From Botrytis cinerea B05.10 (lineage: Eukaryota; Ascomycota; Leotiomycetes; Helotiales; Sclerotiniaceae), in the NCBI RefSeq assembly GCF_000143535.2, contig NC_037310.1, positions 3,844,001 through 3,908,000 of the forward strand: a stretch of DNA of 64,000 nt. The letters are read 5' to 3'. Every line of letters begins with the position of its first letter. The first letter of the stretch is position 1. The notes below the pieces were generated by a model, which was not told where the DNA came from, did not search any database, and saw nothing but the letters and a program-made list of their open reading frames with translations. Below are positions 21,907 through 33,870 of this stretch, in pieces. Both the position numbers and the translations under genes were made by a program.

Positions 21907-22266
21907 ATGCTGATTTTGACAAATAGTATTCAATTATATAGGATTACTAAAAAGATTCAATATAGGAAGAGTTGTAATAGAAGTTTGCTTTCTATTATAA
22001 AATTTCAATTAATCATAATTGAAATTAATATTTTAATTCTTTCATTAATTATCAAAATAAGTTTTTTCTTCCAAATCATTATATATACCTTATTATTAGA
22101 TTATTTATATATCGATATCAATAACAAAAGGTTTATTAGAATGATTAACCGAAGTATCGATCAACTCCTAAAAAATCTTGAACTTAAAATCAACGATTTA
22201 TTATTCAACAATTTTCTTATATTTTATAACAAACTATTTAAATTCGATAATAAAATTATCAAATAA
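21907..22266 (-). pseudogene. RIP-decayed gag of the first family
   Basis: The plus-strand open frame here matches the antisense translation of the intact gag (SIDQLL.NLELKI.DLL), so the true gag sense is the minus strand. It corresponds to about 2780-3140 of the intact element. The sense strand is unreadable because of stops. Confidence 0.85.
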
Positions 22267-22530
22267 AATCTTTTTTATTTTACACTTATTATAATCCATA
22301 AAAACTTTTCATAAAAAATCAAAAGTCTGATATTACTTATTCAATTTGTATTAAATATTTACAACAATATGTTATTCGAAAAACCAAAGATTGAAATTAT
22401 ATAGATTATCAATAATTATATTGAAATATATCTAATTGTTTGTATAAATAAAACCAAAAAACAAATTAATAAAAAATATAATCTTTTGAAACTTCGATTT
22501 ATTTTTATAATCAATAATTAAGTAATGATT

Positions 22531-23102
22531 TGTTACGACGGATTAGTAACAGGCTGTAGAATCACCAACGTATAGGCTATAATGGTATTATAGGCCTCAG
22601 TGATTCAGCTGCAGTATACCGGGGGACACTAGGCACCCAAGGAAAGCCTCAGGCATGTATATAGTATTAGTCATAGGATATCCTAGAAACGTAGGATACA
22701 GCTCCTAGGACAATAGGTCCTAGGAAGCACTGAACATAACTTTGCAAACTTTTCGCGAAGTTATATTAGTAATATCCCAGAGGATTAGCCCCAGGATAAA
22801 AGGATAAGCTAGGACAATAGGAATCACAGGACAAGTGTCATGTGATCAAAAGCCGATCGACTTATCGATCGACTTGCCGATCGACTTATCGGTCGACTTC
22901 AGAACGAAGGTCTATATAGGGAATGGGTTTCATTATAATGTAGAGCTTCGTGCTCAAGACAACAATCATTAGTTTCATTACTATAGTTACGAGAATTGCA
23001 ACCAGTTACAACCTTATCGAATTCCTACTTGAAGTCTAGTCTAAACCACCTCGAGAGATCTCTAGACACTTCCACGTGACCCTAGAGGCAGCTCCCGTAA
23101 CA
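22531..23102 (+). repeat. Solo LTR (572 bp), second copy, opposite orientation
   Basis: It begins TGTTACGACG and ends CCCGTAACA, with TGATT duplications at 22526-22530 and 23103-23107. A TATATAG box near 22913 places transcription to the right. It matches 11315-11890 reversed except in a central block, where this copy has short tandem units built on CGATCGACTT (about 22852-22903). Confidence 0.88.
22736..22764 (-). repeat. 29-bp palindromic unit in second solo LTR
   Basis: Arms ATAACTTTGC and GCGAAGTTAT with spacer AAACTTTTC. It is reversed relative to the copy at 11657, as expected because the two solo LTRs are in opposite orientation. Confidence 0.87.
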
Positions 23103-23674
23103 TGATTTACCATACTACAAAACACTATATATTGATTCTAACACTTTGTAATATCTTATTCAATATTATTAAACTTTTTAAAGATAATAAAATACTTTCA
23201 ATAAAACAAAACTTATAGATTATTATAAATAACAAGTTTCAATATTTCAATTATATCTTTCAATTCGATAATCTTTGATTAAATATTAGTAATTTAAACT
23301 TTTGTTATAGCAATTTGAATTTATAATAAACTCATAATCGATTCAATCGATTCAAATATAATTTAAATAATTACAAAATATATAATATTTGGATTATTGA
23401 ATAAATCTATAAATAAAAAAATATCAGTTTCGATAAAATTGAAAATATAATTCAAAAAAAAGAATTGTAGAGATAAACCAGGTGCAAATATTTGAATAAT
23501 TATTTTTAAAATATTTTCAAAATTGTAAAACAATTTTACAAAGTTTTTAAATAATAATAATTAGAATGTATAACAAACTAATAATGAATACAATTAATAC
23601 AATCGGAATATAATATCAATAAAGTTTTTAATTAAAATAAAATTGTAATAGCTTTTTATAAAAATAATATAAAC

Positions 23675-23823
23675 TATTAAGATATAAATAAAAATATATA
23701 TTATATTATAAAAATAAAAAAGTTATAAAAAAGTGAGACTTTATTTATAAAAAGCAGAGTACACTAATAGTTCATACCTAAAGTAAAAAGGCAATTACAG
23801 AATATGTAGTTGGCGCCGTAACA
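23675..23823 (-). repeat. 5' LTR of the RIP-mutated copy
   Basis: 149 bp; its left half is converted to almost pure AT while the right end keeps GTAGTTGGCGCCGT. Every difference I aligned in the first 36 positions is a C/G transition. It is followed by TTAGT. Confidence 0.92.
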
Positions 23824-23828
23824 TTAGT

Positions 23829-24412
23829 TCAGATTTTTTTTTATATTGAGATTCCCAATTGTCTATATAACCCTATAGAATTTCATTCAGTCCGTCTAGC
23901 TCACTGTTTGGACGGAGTACTAGTAGATTATTGGATACACTGTCTACAAGTGCAAGGTTGTCGGATGATTTTGATCTGATTCGCTTGCGATCGGCCACGC
24001 CCTGGTAAGAATATATCTCCCTTTGCATATCTCTGCATGGAGTCTTATCAATCTGCCTATCCTTCTCCGGTTCGATATCTATCGCGCAGCATACGATATG
24101 CAGATGCGATATGCAGATGCGATGAGAGGAAGGAGGGCGTTCTACAAATGGATAGAAAGTAACCTTCTAAGTACAGTTTGGGTTTAGATGAGATAAGGTA
24201 AGGCAATGGGTGAATTGTGTACTTATGCGGACCCGGAACCAGGTTCTCCATCTCGTCTTTTGTCGTTCTTGATCTTTTGTTTCTTGCTTTGGTGTGCGAT
24301 TTGAAGCTCGAGGCTGGAAGGACAGGACAGGAAAGGAAAGGAAAGAAGCATTGGTTTTTAGATACGCTTAAGAGATTTTTTTGTCGTTGTCGAGGAGACT
24401 CAAAAAGTGACG
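23829..24412. other. Spacer and probable permease promoter
   Basis: No gene is visible. It includes a 13-bp direct duplication (GATATGCAGATGC twice, about 24096-24121) and a purine run of GGACAG/GGAAAG units near 24329. It is the only sequence between the transposon nest and the permease start. Confidence 0.5.
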
Positions 24413-26392
24413 ATGCGTTCTTTCACTTCGATACCATATGTTCCTACCGGAAAACAGATTAAAGAGCGATTTACAACTGTCAAGGCATGGGAATTGCCGA
24501 AACAGAAAAGTGCGTTGGCCCCAGAACATGTTTGGACGAATGAGGATATGGATCCGGTGAAGAAGGAAAATCAAACTTGGACTTTGTGGACTTGGTGAGT
24601 TTTATTATTATTTGTGATTCCGTGGGAATGTGTTGGGAGTTGATGAGGAAGGGAAATGCGGGAGAATATTGGGTTGATTCGGGGAAGAGATGATGCATAG
24701 AGTAGATTGCGGTGTTGGCTGATTATATATCATATAGGATGGCGTATTGGGCAACTGATACAATCACTCTGGGCACTTGGGAGACGGCAAGTAGTATTCT
24801 GGCGGTGGGTTTGACATGGAGAGAAGCAATTCCCATTGTGAGTTTATTTGACATCTCTTTATACGACTTGGATATCTCATCAGCCATCAGACCAAAACTG
24901 AAAAATGCAAAAGATGATAGTAGGAACGATCTGCGTTGCAATTCCCGTGGTGCTCAACGGGGCCATCGGTGCCAAATTTCACATCCCATTTTCAGTAGCA
25001 ATTCGAGCATCTTTTGGATATTATTTTGCATATTTTTGTATTGTTTCGAGATCTATACTGGCGATGTTTTGGTTGGGTATAGTAAGTGCGGGCGGAGCAC
25101 AGTGTGTTACGATTATGATATTGGCTATTTGGCCTAGTTATGCGAATGTGCCGAATCATATTCCGGAAGATCAAGGAATCACTACGCAGGGAATGATTAG
25201 GTATGCAATTTTGCTCTGATAAAGGGAATGATATTAACAATAGACTTATAGCTACTTTCTCTTCTGGATAATCCAGCTTCCACTTCTTCTTATACCCCCT
25301 ACTCGTCTCCGTTATCTCTTCGTTACAAAACTCATCGCAGCCCCTGTTGCTGCACTTGCAACCATGGGCTGGTGTATCCATAAAGCCGGCGGCTCAGGAT
25401 CGATCTTCGACCTCCAACCTACCGTCTCCGGATCCACCAAAGCATATCTCTGGCTTTCCTGCATGACATCAGTCACAGGCACGTGGGCTACACTATCGTG
25501 CAATATCCCCGATTTTTCCCGCTACGCACGATCTTCCAAAGGTCAATTCATCCAACTTCCCTTCCTCCCTATCATCTTCACCCTATGTGGTACAATCGGC
25601 ATAATCACCACCTCAGCCACCGGAGTCATCTACGGAGAACCCCTATGGAACCCCCTTGAGATTCTCGCAAAATGGCTAGATCTCGGACACGGCGGACGGG
25701 CCGCCGCATTCTTCGCAGCCGCCGCGTGGTACATCGCACAAGTCGGCACCAACATCACCGCAAACTCCATCAGCGCCGCAAACGACCTCACGGTTCTTTT
25801 CCCCCGCTACATCAACATCGAACGCGGATGCATCGTCGCCGCTATCGTCGGAGGATGGGTCATCGTCCCCTGGAAAGTAATCAGCTCGGCCCAAACCTTC
25901 CTCTCTTTCATGGGCGGGTATGCCGTTTTCCTCGCACCCATTGCGGGGATCCTCGCGGTGGATTACTGGGTGGTGCGGAAACAACATCTTGATGTTCCTG
26001 CGCTCTATGATCCGCATGGGAGATATAGATATTGGTATGGGGTTAACTGGCGCGCACTTTTGGCGTTGCTGCTCGCGGTGTGTCCGAATCTGCCGGGGCT
26101 AGTGTATAGTATTGCGTTGAAGACGGATGGGGAAACGGGGTTGGAAACAGATGCGGTGCGGATTAGTCAAGGAGCGAAAAATCTCTATTCGTTTGATTGG
26201 CTGTTTGGGTTTGTGGTTAGTGTGGTGGTTTATGTGGGGGTGAGTTGGGCTTGGCCGCCGCGGGAGTCGTTGGTGGAGGTGTCGCTTTATGGGGATGTGC
26301 TGGTGGCAGAGGAGAGGAGGGGGAGTGAGGGGGAGAATGTGGAGGGCGGGTTGGAAGGGGTGTGGGTTTCTGGAGATGGGGAGAAGAGGTGA
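24413..26392 (+). CDS. NCS1-family nucleobase/allantoin permease
   Basis: Predicted exons 24413-24594, 24738-24837, 24914-25200 and 25252-26392 join in phase to about 569 residues, normal for fungal NCS1 (Fur/Dal-type) cation symporters. The start ATG gives MRSFTSIPYV. Family marks include NEDMDPV before the first helix, then GTWETASSILAVGLTWREA, VVLNGAIGAKFHIPF, RASFGYYFAYF, MGWCIHKAGG, DFSRYAR and ANSISAANDLT. About a dozen hydrophobic segments are expected in the plasma membrane. The products take up uracil, uridine, allantoin or related purine/pyrimidine compounds with a cation; the exact substrate cannot be read here. The protein ends in a Gly/Glu-rich tail. Introns are 143, 76 and 51 nt. 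Confidence 0.9.
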
Positions 26393-27304
26393 GAGTGGAA
26401 AGTCAATGTTGTATCTGTTGAGATTTACGCGCGAACAATATCTTAAACGAGAGGTTCCTAAAGTATGGAAATAAATAATGAGACAGAATAGCTGGTAGGA
26501 TATGCTTTGGCAATATCCTAAATGTGTGGCACTGGCATGCAAGATCTCCACGCACATTTCAGATCAGTAACCTAGATATAGATTCTTAATCTACAAACAC
26601 AAACATAACATCAGACAAGAATACAAAATTTGAAAATTACACGGGCCATGAAAGTTTCCGTTTTGTTAACCTGTGCTTTTAATTTGAGCTGTTGGAAATC
26701 TCGATTGGGTGGTAGGATGTGTGGAAATGACTCAGAGTTCTACATTTAAAGGTTAGAAGATGTAGAAAATTTATATGTGTAGAAAAATGTGGGATACTTA
26801 CTATTTGCATATGAGAAGGATTTCAAAGGGGGTTAAATCTTTTGAATGTGGGATGTGGGATGAGGGATGAGGGATGAAGTCTTGATTGATATATGTACTA
26901 GAGATGACATGTTTATCACGAAAATATATCACTCGCTGCCTATTCGACTCTCGATTATAGACTCGCTCACTCATCAATCTGGGATTCTGATACGATACTG
27001 GCAAGGTTATATAGAATATGTCATGCATGGTACTTATTATTCCTATCCTTTCATATCATATATCCAATCAGCTCAAGGTGACATGGCATAATACACAAAA
27101 CACAGATACAGATAATAGAAGACAAAAGAGAAAGAAAGAGAGAGGAACAAGACAAACGTGAACGACTATAAGAAAAGAAAATAAAATAAAAGAAAGAAAC
27201 CAAATAAAACTCGAAATTCTCGGAACAAAAAGTCAAACCCCCGCGCGTGTAATCATTAATCACAATTTCATTCCAACCAAAAACCTCGACTTCCGGGCGT
27301 ACTT
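26393..27304. other. Spacer between convergent genes
   Basis: About 0.9 kb holding the 3' ends of the permease and the zinc-finger gene. An A-rich, purine-rich stretch lies at 27090-27230. I see no gene or structured RNA. Confidence 0.6.
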
Positions 27305-30300
27305 TTATCTGCTCAACCTAGCGCTCGCTCTCGTCAACCTGCGAGCTGGTCTCGGACTCGGACTCGAATTTGAGTTAGTTGTCGATGCAACTTGTTCCGA
27401 ACTCTCATTTTCGCCCGAGTCTTCCTCGTTTACTCGTGCTTCCTGCTCTGGACTATCATAATCACTTGATTCATACTGATGTATATGCGACGTCTCGGCT
27501 TCATACGTCTTCATTAAGTTTTTCCAATCCTGGGGCTTTACTCCTCTTCCTACTCTTTCGTTTTCGTCTAGATCCACACCATGCATTGCTTTTCGTCCTC
27601 GGATTTGTCCACTCGATCTTCGCACGGGTTCGGCTTCAATCTCGGGACTTAGACTCTGAATCGCCGTGCGTTGACGCGTCTTACGATGAGAGGATGGATA
27701 TAAGTCCTCTTCTGGGAGTGCGGCGTATGCTTTACGTTTGCTGGGGGTGTATGGAAGTGCAGGTGGTTGACTAATCGATTTGGGTTTGTATTTGGAGTAT
27801 GGTATATCGAATGAGTCTACCGGAGCTGCAAAGGATCGATGTCGTCTGATGGGTGTTGGCTGCGAGATTTTGATCCCAATTCCGGCGTCGGTTTCGACAT
27901 CAGATGGAGGCTCGTAATCGCCGGCGCGGAAAAGATTCTCGTTCTCTCCGTAGTCTACATTATCGGCTTCGATACTGGGTTGTAATTCGTCGTCGGGATG
28001 TAGCCATGTGTGGTTATACGCGTAACCTGTGTTAAGGCGGTTGGAGTCGGGGTACTGGAATTTTCGTCCCCCTCCACCTCCTAATCCACCAGCAAATCCT
28101 CCCGCTCCTGGTCCCTGGCCTGCCTCAGGAAGTGGTGTAATATTTCGCTGGCGGGTACGGGCATTCATTGCGTTGGCCTTTTGGAAATGGTCTAACAAAT
28201 CTTTGAGTTCGTTTGGATCTCTGCCCCCAGACACGCTATGTACATCCGCAATACCTTGATAGTTGCGGTGACGATAATGGTCAACAACGAGAAGATTGTC
28301 ATCAGAATCTGAGCCGGATACAGCGATTTGCTTGCTACAGCCAGGGAATGGACAAGTAAATGAGAGATTTTTGTGTTGATCGGTAATTGAATGTGTAGCC
28401 ATGTGTGTAAATATTTCTTTGCGCGTCTTGCCAATCGTATAAAATTGGCAACCTGTGCGAGACCAGGGACATAGTCCAAGGCTACTTGTATCTTCAGCGT
28501 ACGATCGTCTTTCCCCCATAGGACGCATGGACTCTCGTTCGGCTAAAGCTCTTTCGCTTTCGACGAGTTCGTTTTCTCGCTGGGTGATCCAGGAGAGCGT
28601 GGCTGCGTTCTTGGCCGCAATGCGATTGAGTGTTGCAGTTCGGGCCTGAAGTTCTGAATAGAGAGGGGTGAATCAGTTATGGTTATAGGACCCGTAAGGG
28701 GACGAGGTGCAATCCAGATACGCTTAATGAGAGTTTGAAGGTCTGACAAGAAGAAAGGAGTATCAGCTTGATACCCTATGGAAATGATAGAATGGAGGAA
28801 AGAAGATTTGGGAAAGGGTTATGTGGATTGAAGCAGTAAGTAAATATAGCAAACATACCTTCAACTCGCTGTCTCAAATTCTCCGGCTCTTTTGTTCTAA
28901 CAGAACAGTATACTCTATGGTCATCCAATTGAGCTTCACTGGCACCAAGCAACCTTGTGCCACATCTCAAGCAAAAGGCCTTTGATAAACCTTGTGGAGA
29001 TGTGCAATGTTCGTCATGGGTGGTGATTTCATCGTTGCTCCATGCACTCTTATCAATGCCACATTTGGTACAGAACTTCTTATCTTGAACACGTCGACTC
29101 TTAGCGGTACAATTTATGACGTGCCGACCCCGTTCTCCTTCATTCTCTGCGGTACGATTCTGACCACAATCGCCGCAGAATAAAGGTGCTAGATCAAGTG
29201 GGCCACGATCTGGCTGATCAAGGCATACGTATCTGTGATGAACTAGTTCGGCATGAGTGCAGATAGCGGTGCGAAGCCCGCATTTATCACAGAATTCGAC
29301 GATTCCTGGGATATGGTCTGCCATATGGCGAAGAACTTGTTCCGCTGTAAAACCACTCAGTTTGGCATCGCATACAGGACATTCAATACCATTCCAGAAA
29401 TTTCGAATCATTTCGGTGTCCGTTTCTACTTGATGAGTTTCAAGATGCTCTTTCTTTTGCTCCATGGTCATGATTGACCATGACTCTCTCTCACAGAGAG
29501 GACATTGTCCCTCTTTTTGGAGTTGGACTAGATGCTGCCCATAATGTCGTTGTATTTCAGCATGCTCATAGCCCGCCATGGTCACAGAGCAGATGAGGCA
29601 GTTGTGAGATCGATCTAACAAGCCATTCCTTAGCTTCTGATTTTCATCTACTAGGCTTAAGATATCAGTAGGGGTTAGTCGTTGTGTATAAATTGTAGGA
29701 GTTGAAAGAGAAACTCCTAATGACAATTCTTTACTAGGCCCAAATGTTGGTGGTGAAGGATCAAGGCCCGGCTCAATGACAGATTGGTCTTGGATATAGG
29801 AACGACGCTGTAATGAATCTTTACGATGTTGATCTGTCATCCAAGTTTCCCATTTTGGAGTGATGGCTTTTTCAGCGACGGGTGCAATGAGTCGTGTCTT
29901 GTTGATACGAGGCTGCTGTGTTGCTTCAACAACAGGCGCCACAGGAACTGGGTTAAGATCCACTGGAGGAGGAGGTGGGATTTGACGAGTATGTCTATAG
30001 CCCCAAGGAATTGTATCAGGTTGTACTGTGAAGTGTTAGTTTGTCATATCAGCTGAAGCATGGCGAAACTCACTAAAAGGTCTAGTTTCTCTTCGCCCAA
30101 TGAATATTTCGGTTTCTGTGAGCCAGTCAAATATGTATTTCCTCCAGTAGTTCTCCGTGGTTCTTCGATCCACTGCAAATGAACGATTCGTCTTTGTTTG
30201 GAGTAAAACAAAATTCGAGTCAAGAGCATCATCCCAGTCATCATACATTTCTTTCATATTTGCCCTGAAGTTCTCCAGGGAGGTGTTGTGTTGTTCGTCC

Positions 30301-32637
30301 GTAGTATCCCACTGCCAGATACGTTCACCTTCGGCAATATCGTGAAGCGTGAAAACTTGATACTCCGGACGGAACCAAATATTTGAAAAAGTTTGTACGC
30401 GGCCGAGGAAAGCGTTTCTAATCATTTCGCCCTTATCAGCATCTGGCAAATCTTCATTAATTTCCATAATGACAGGCGCTAGATTTTCTTCACGTTCTAT
30501 AGCGCTGAACCACATGGCGACAAGACTACCGTGCGGAAATCTTGAATTCTGGCTATGTCGATGAACCTTTCTCAATCGTTCTGAAATAAAACTGTAAATA
30601 TGTTGATACTCATTTCGTTCAAATGCAACATCCCTCTGGAAGTCATCGCCAATTAGATGGAGGTATATTGTATCCTCGGGCTTTTTTCTCATGTCGGAAT
30701 GAGGTGGAATTGTTATAGTGAGTTGACACGACAAATCAACATCAGGTACAGCATCGGGATCATCATCAGGTTCTGCAACAGGTTTTGGAAGATTTTTCTG
30801 TTGTATTACTCGTTCAATAACCCACTCCCAAGTTTGAGGGGTTACTTCCATACCGCCAAAATTAAGAGCATGTTCGCTAACTCCTTCTTGTGTGGTGGAA
30901 AGTCGTGGATTGCGTGAGGGACGATCTTGACCGTAAATGGCAAGGAAAGCTCTTACAAATGAGGGCTGTAAGTGATTTAGAGAGTATGGCACTGCGGGTC
31001 TGAGGTTCAAGGGTACTTTCCAGTAACTCTCCGCATTTTCTTGTTGACTGTATAACCTGACTATTTGACTATCTTGCGGTGGTTCGACGACATTGTGTTG
31101 CGAGGGTGCGTATCCACTAATATTACGCACGAAGACGCTTGTTTTCTTAGTAGCACCGATAAGATATTTTTCCCTGAGGGAGAGGAAATCGTTCCTATAT
31201 TGTGTTCTGTTGAAATGCAAGGCTGGTAAAATGCGATCTTCAGTGTGAATATCAACCAAGAAAGACCAATCTGATCTCGGATCTATATTCAAGAGTTTTG
31301 TGACGGTGTCTTTGAAACCAAGATATGTTGGTCTGGTAGATTTCTTTCCAAAATACGAATAAATTGGATGCTGAGTTGTTTTTTTATCATCATCTGGGAA
31401 TTCTTTTGCCAAACGATTTAAATCCTCATAGAACATAGGAACATCTTCACCAGGAAAGCGCTCTTCAATTATAATACTGAGCTGGTCGTGATCAACTTTG
31501 CCAATGACCTCCTCAATACTTGGCCACTTCTTTTCAAAATCTTCATGTGAAGCTATTGAATACGAAATTTGTAGTGGTTTATCAATCTTACGTGGATCTA
31601 CCTGGCGATAGATATCAACATCGAAGTGTAAATCCCTATCATTTGGAATCCCAAGAAGCCTATGAGCTGAATTGAGAAATTCTTTTTGGACCAAATGTGT
31701 ACGGCGAGACCTATGTCTGGGACTTGGGCCCCGCAGGTTAAGGTAAAGCCCTCTTAGTCGAGGGACGCGATCACGACGATCCGCACCGCCACGCATAATG
31801 ACGGTTGAGCCCCAGTCACCATCGCTACTATCTGCAAGGTCTAATTCCTCGATAGACCCAGCGCCACCTCGCATGCTTACTCGAGGACCTATTGATATTA
31901 GCAGATGTATCTCAAGGAAGTTTTAATAACGAACGTCGGATGATCTGGTATCCAAAGGATCTCTCGATATACGAATCTAAAAATTCTAGAGGCTTCTCGG
32001 AATAGAAAATTCTCTGTGTCCGAGGGGGAGAAGGCGCAGGGTCTTCTTCATCGTCTTCTTCATCTTTCCAATCCGGAGTGATGACCATAATATTATTCAA
32101 TGTCATTGGTGCCACAGAAAGACCAAAGTGAACCATTGCCATTTTTGTTGCAAGATTGTCGAGCTCTCCGTCAAAGCGTCCACCTGGGCCAATGTTCTCA
32201 TAGTATTCTCTACTTTGTTCATCTCTAACAGCTTGTACTTCATTACTCCACGCCTGAGGATTGATCAAAATCTTTTGAATTTCTTCATAGTTGTCATCAA
32301 GAATATCGGATATTCTCTCAGATTTGAGGAGCTCGGCATAATATGCACGAGTTTGCTGCCACAAGCGATCTTCAGGCCGAATATCTGGCATCCATTGTAG
32401 ACTTCGACTCTTGTTGTTAATTTCGTCATAATTTTTCTTGTCTAATTCTTCATCGAAATATTTATCAATAGCTTTAGCATGTTCGCGTCGTAATTGAGCA
32501 ACTTCCTGCTCCGAAAGAGGGTTAGCATTCCGAGGAGCAACAGGTACCTCGACTGGTTCCACGGGAGGAGGCAAGAAATAATCTTTTAAAGCCGAGATTA
32601 TGCTGCCTAAGGATTGTCTGGGCGAGAGTGTTGCCAT
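27305..32637 (-). CDS. Large multi-zinc-finger protein of unknown function
   Basis: Five predicted exons (32637-31935, 31888-30074, 30025-28859, 28742-28722, 28653-27305) join in phase to about 1684 residues; introns are 46, 48, 116 and 68 nt. The start MATLSPRQ is the first ATG in the frame. The N-terminal half has no motif I recognise but contains MRGGAGS and MRGGADR. The middle (exon 3) has several Cys/His clusters: CPLC...H.ETH, CPVCDAKL...H.ADH, CDKCG..., FCTKCG...H.EHC and FCLRCG...H.VYC, typical of zinc fingers. A short coiled coil (LIKQLQARTATLNRIAAKN) spans the 21-nt exon. A CPFPGCSK finger follows, then a charged, Ser-rich tail. It is probably nuclear. The first intron has an unusual GTTCGT donor; without it the gene would split in two only about 40 bp apart. 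Confidence 0.7.
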
Positions 32638-33870
32638 AGTAGAAGATGTTGATTGTGAAGAAGTTAGGGAATGAAGATGGAGATAGTATCTGAATAGATG
32701 GAAATACAAAGACAAGGGAAAGGAAGTACCCAAAATTTCAAGGGAAGACTGAGCTCTAGCAGCTGAAGCTTCTAATCATTCCTTTGTTGCTTCAAAGGAC
32801 GAAAGAGAAATATCAAGGACAAAATCTTCGGTTTGGACAGAATACTTGTCCTGGACCACGACTTCCATAGTCATGAATTTGCATTGTTAATGTTCTTTGA
32901 TAATGACCATAGAGCAATGCATATGGTGATCCTGGGCGAATAAAGCCAATTTGGGACCATTTGAATAAGGAAACACGTCGTTTGCGGGTTTGAAACTCAA
33001 AGAGCTAGGTACTTATTCTTTGAACACATTCCTTGAAGTTGGAACCTCAAAGGTTCCTTGGACTGTAATTTGCGACGACCATATTTACGGTGAACGATGT
33101 GCTAAGATACTGATGGATTGAGTTTCAGTGTATCATGATAGCATAGTGAAACATCGATTCCATAAGGAAGAGATTGATGTTATGATCATAAAATGCTGCA
33201 TCCAGTTCGGGTCGACAGGAGATGAAAAGGAAAAACGGAAATGGAAGAAAGCGGTGAAAGTTTAAGTCACATGATGCTGGTCAATTCATCAAATAAATTT
33301 CCGCTTTTCACATACAGATCGGTGTGAACTTCATTATACTGAAAAATAAGATCACATAGAAAAGTGACAGCGACGTCTATAGACAGTGATGATAGGTAGT
33401 GTAGCTATTGATGCTATATCTGGGATAACCAAACAACCTCCACCTAATGCTTGTTCCCATCGTCTAACCTCGGATTTTATATCACGTGATAATGCCTTTT
33501 ACGAGCCTCGAACAGGGGAAGGGCTCATTTGAGGCGAGAAGTCGCACTTCAATCGATATCTGATATACCTTTCTCAAGTATACAGTCGAGAAGTCTCAAT
33601 TGATTAGCACGCCTTTAGCTAATTGCAATCATTATAACTTTTTTTGTTTTTTTTTTAATTTTTAAGCATTTTAGATTTCCAATTTCCAATCTTAATGGAT
33701 TCTTGTATCGACGAGACATTCTCTAAAACTTTTCATCATGATTCATCAGACTTTGTACCTTAGTACTAATATGGTGTTTTTCAATGTTTGGATATGTTAT
33801 TGTTCTAGAATTATTTATTCTGCCAATTTGTCTTTGTCTTACAAACGCCATATATCGACATATCTCGAAT
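32638..33870. other. Spacer: zinc-finger gene promoter and P450 3' flank
   Basis: 1.2 kb without a believable gene. A CACGTG core occurs at 33483-33488 (ATCACGTGAT), and a T-rich tract lies near 33640-33660. Confidence 0.5.

Larger units (their letters stand above)
8454..23823 (-). mobile_element. RIP-mutated sister copy of the gypsy element, split by nested insertions
   Basis: A minus-strand copy of the same family flanked by TTAGT duplications (8449-8453 and 23824-23828). Its LTRs are 8454-8602 and 23675-23823, both exactly 149 bp. Aligned by eye with the intact LTR, nearly all differences are C-to-T or G-to-A, the RIP signature. Body pieces are 8603-11314 and 11891-13395 (pol) and 21833-22530 and 23103-23674 (gag and leader). 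Decayed peptides are still recognisable: minus-strand 9363-9563 matches the integrase region (YQRKREF, ILTKLKA), and plus-strand 21907-22266 matches the antisense of gag. About 660 bp, equivalent to 3212-3873 of the intact copy, are missing at the central insertion. Confidence 0.93.

Noticed and set aside
24712..25137. 141-codon plus-strand ORF as its own gene
   Set aside because: It is a read-through of permease exons and introns in a wrong frame; the spliced model restores all NCS1 motifs.
25676..26017. 113-codon minus-strand ORF
   Set aside because: Antisense of the permease exon.
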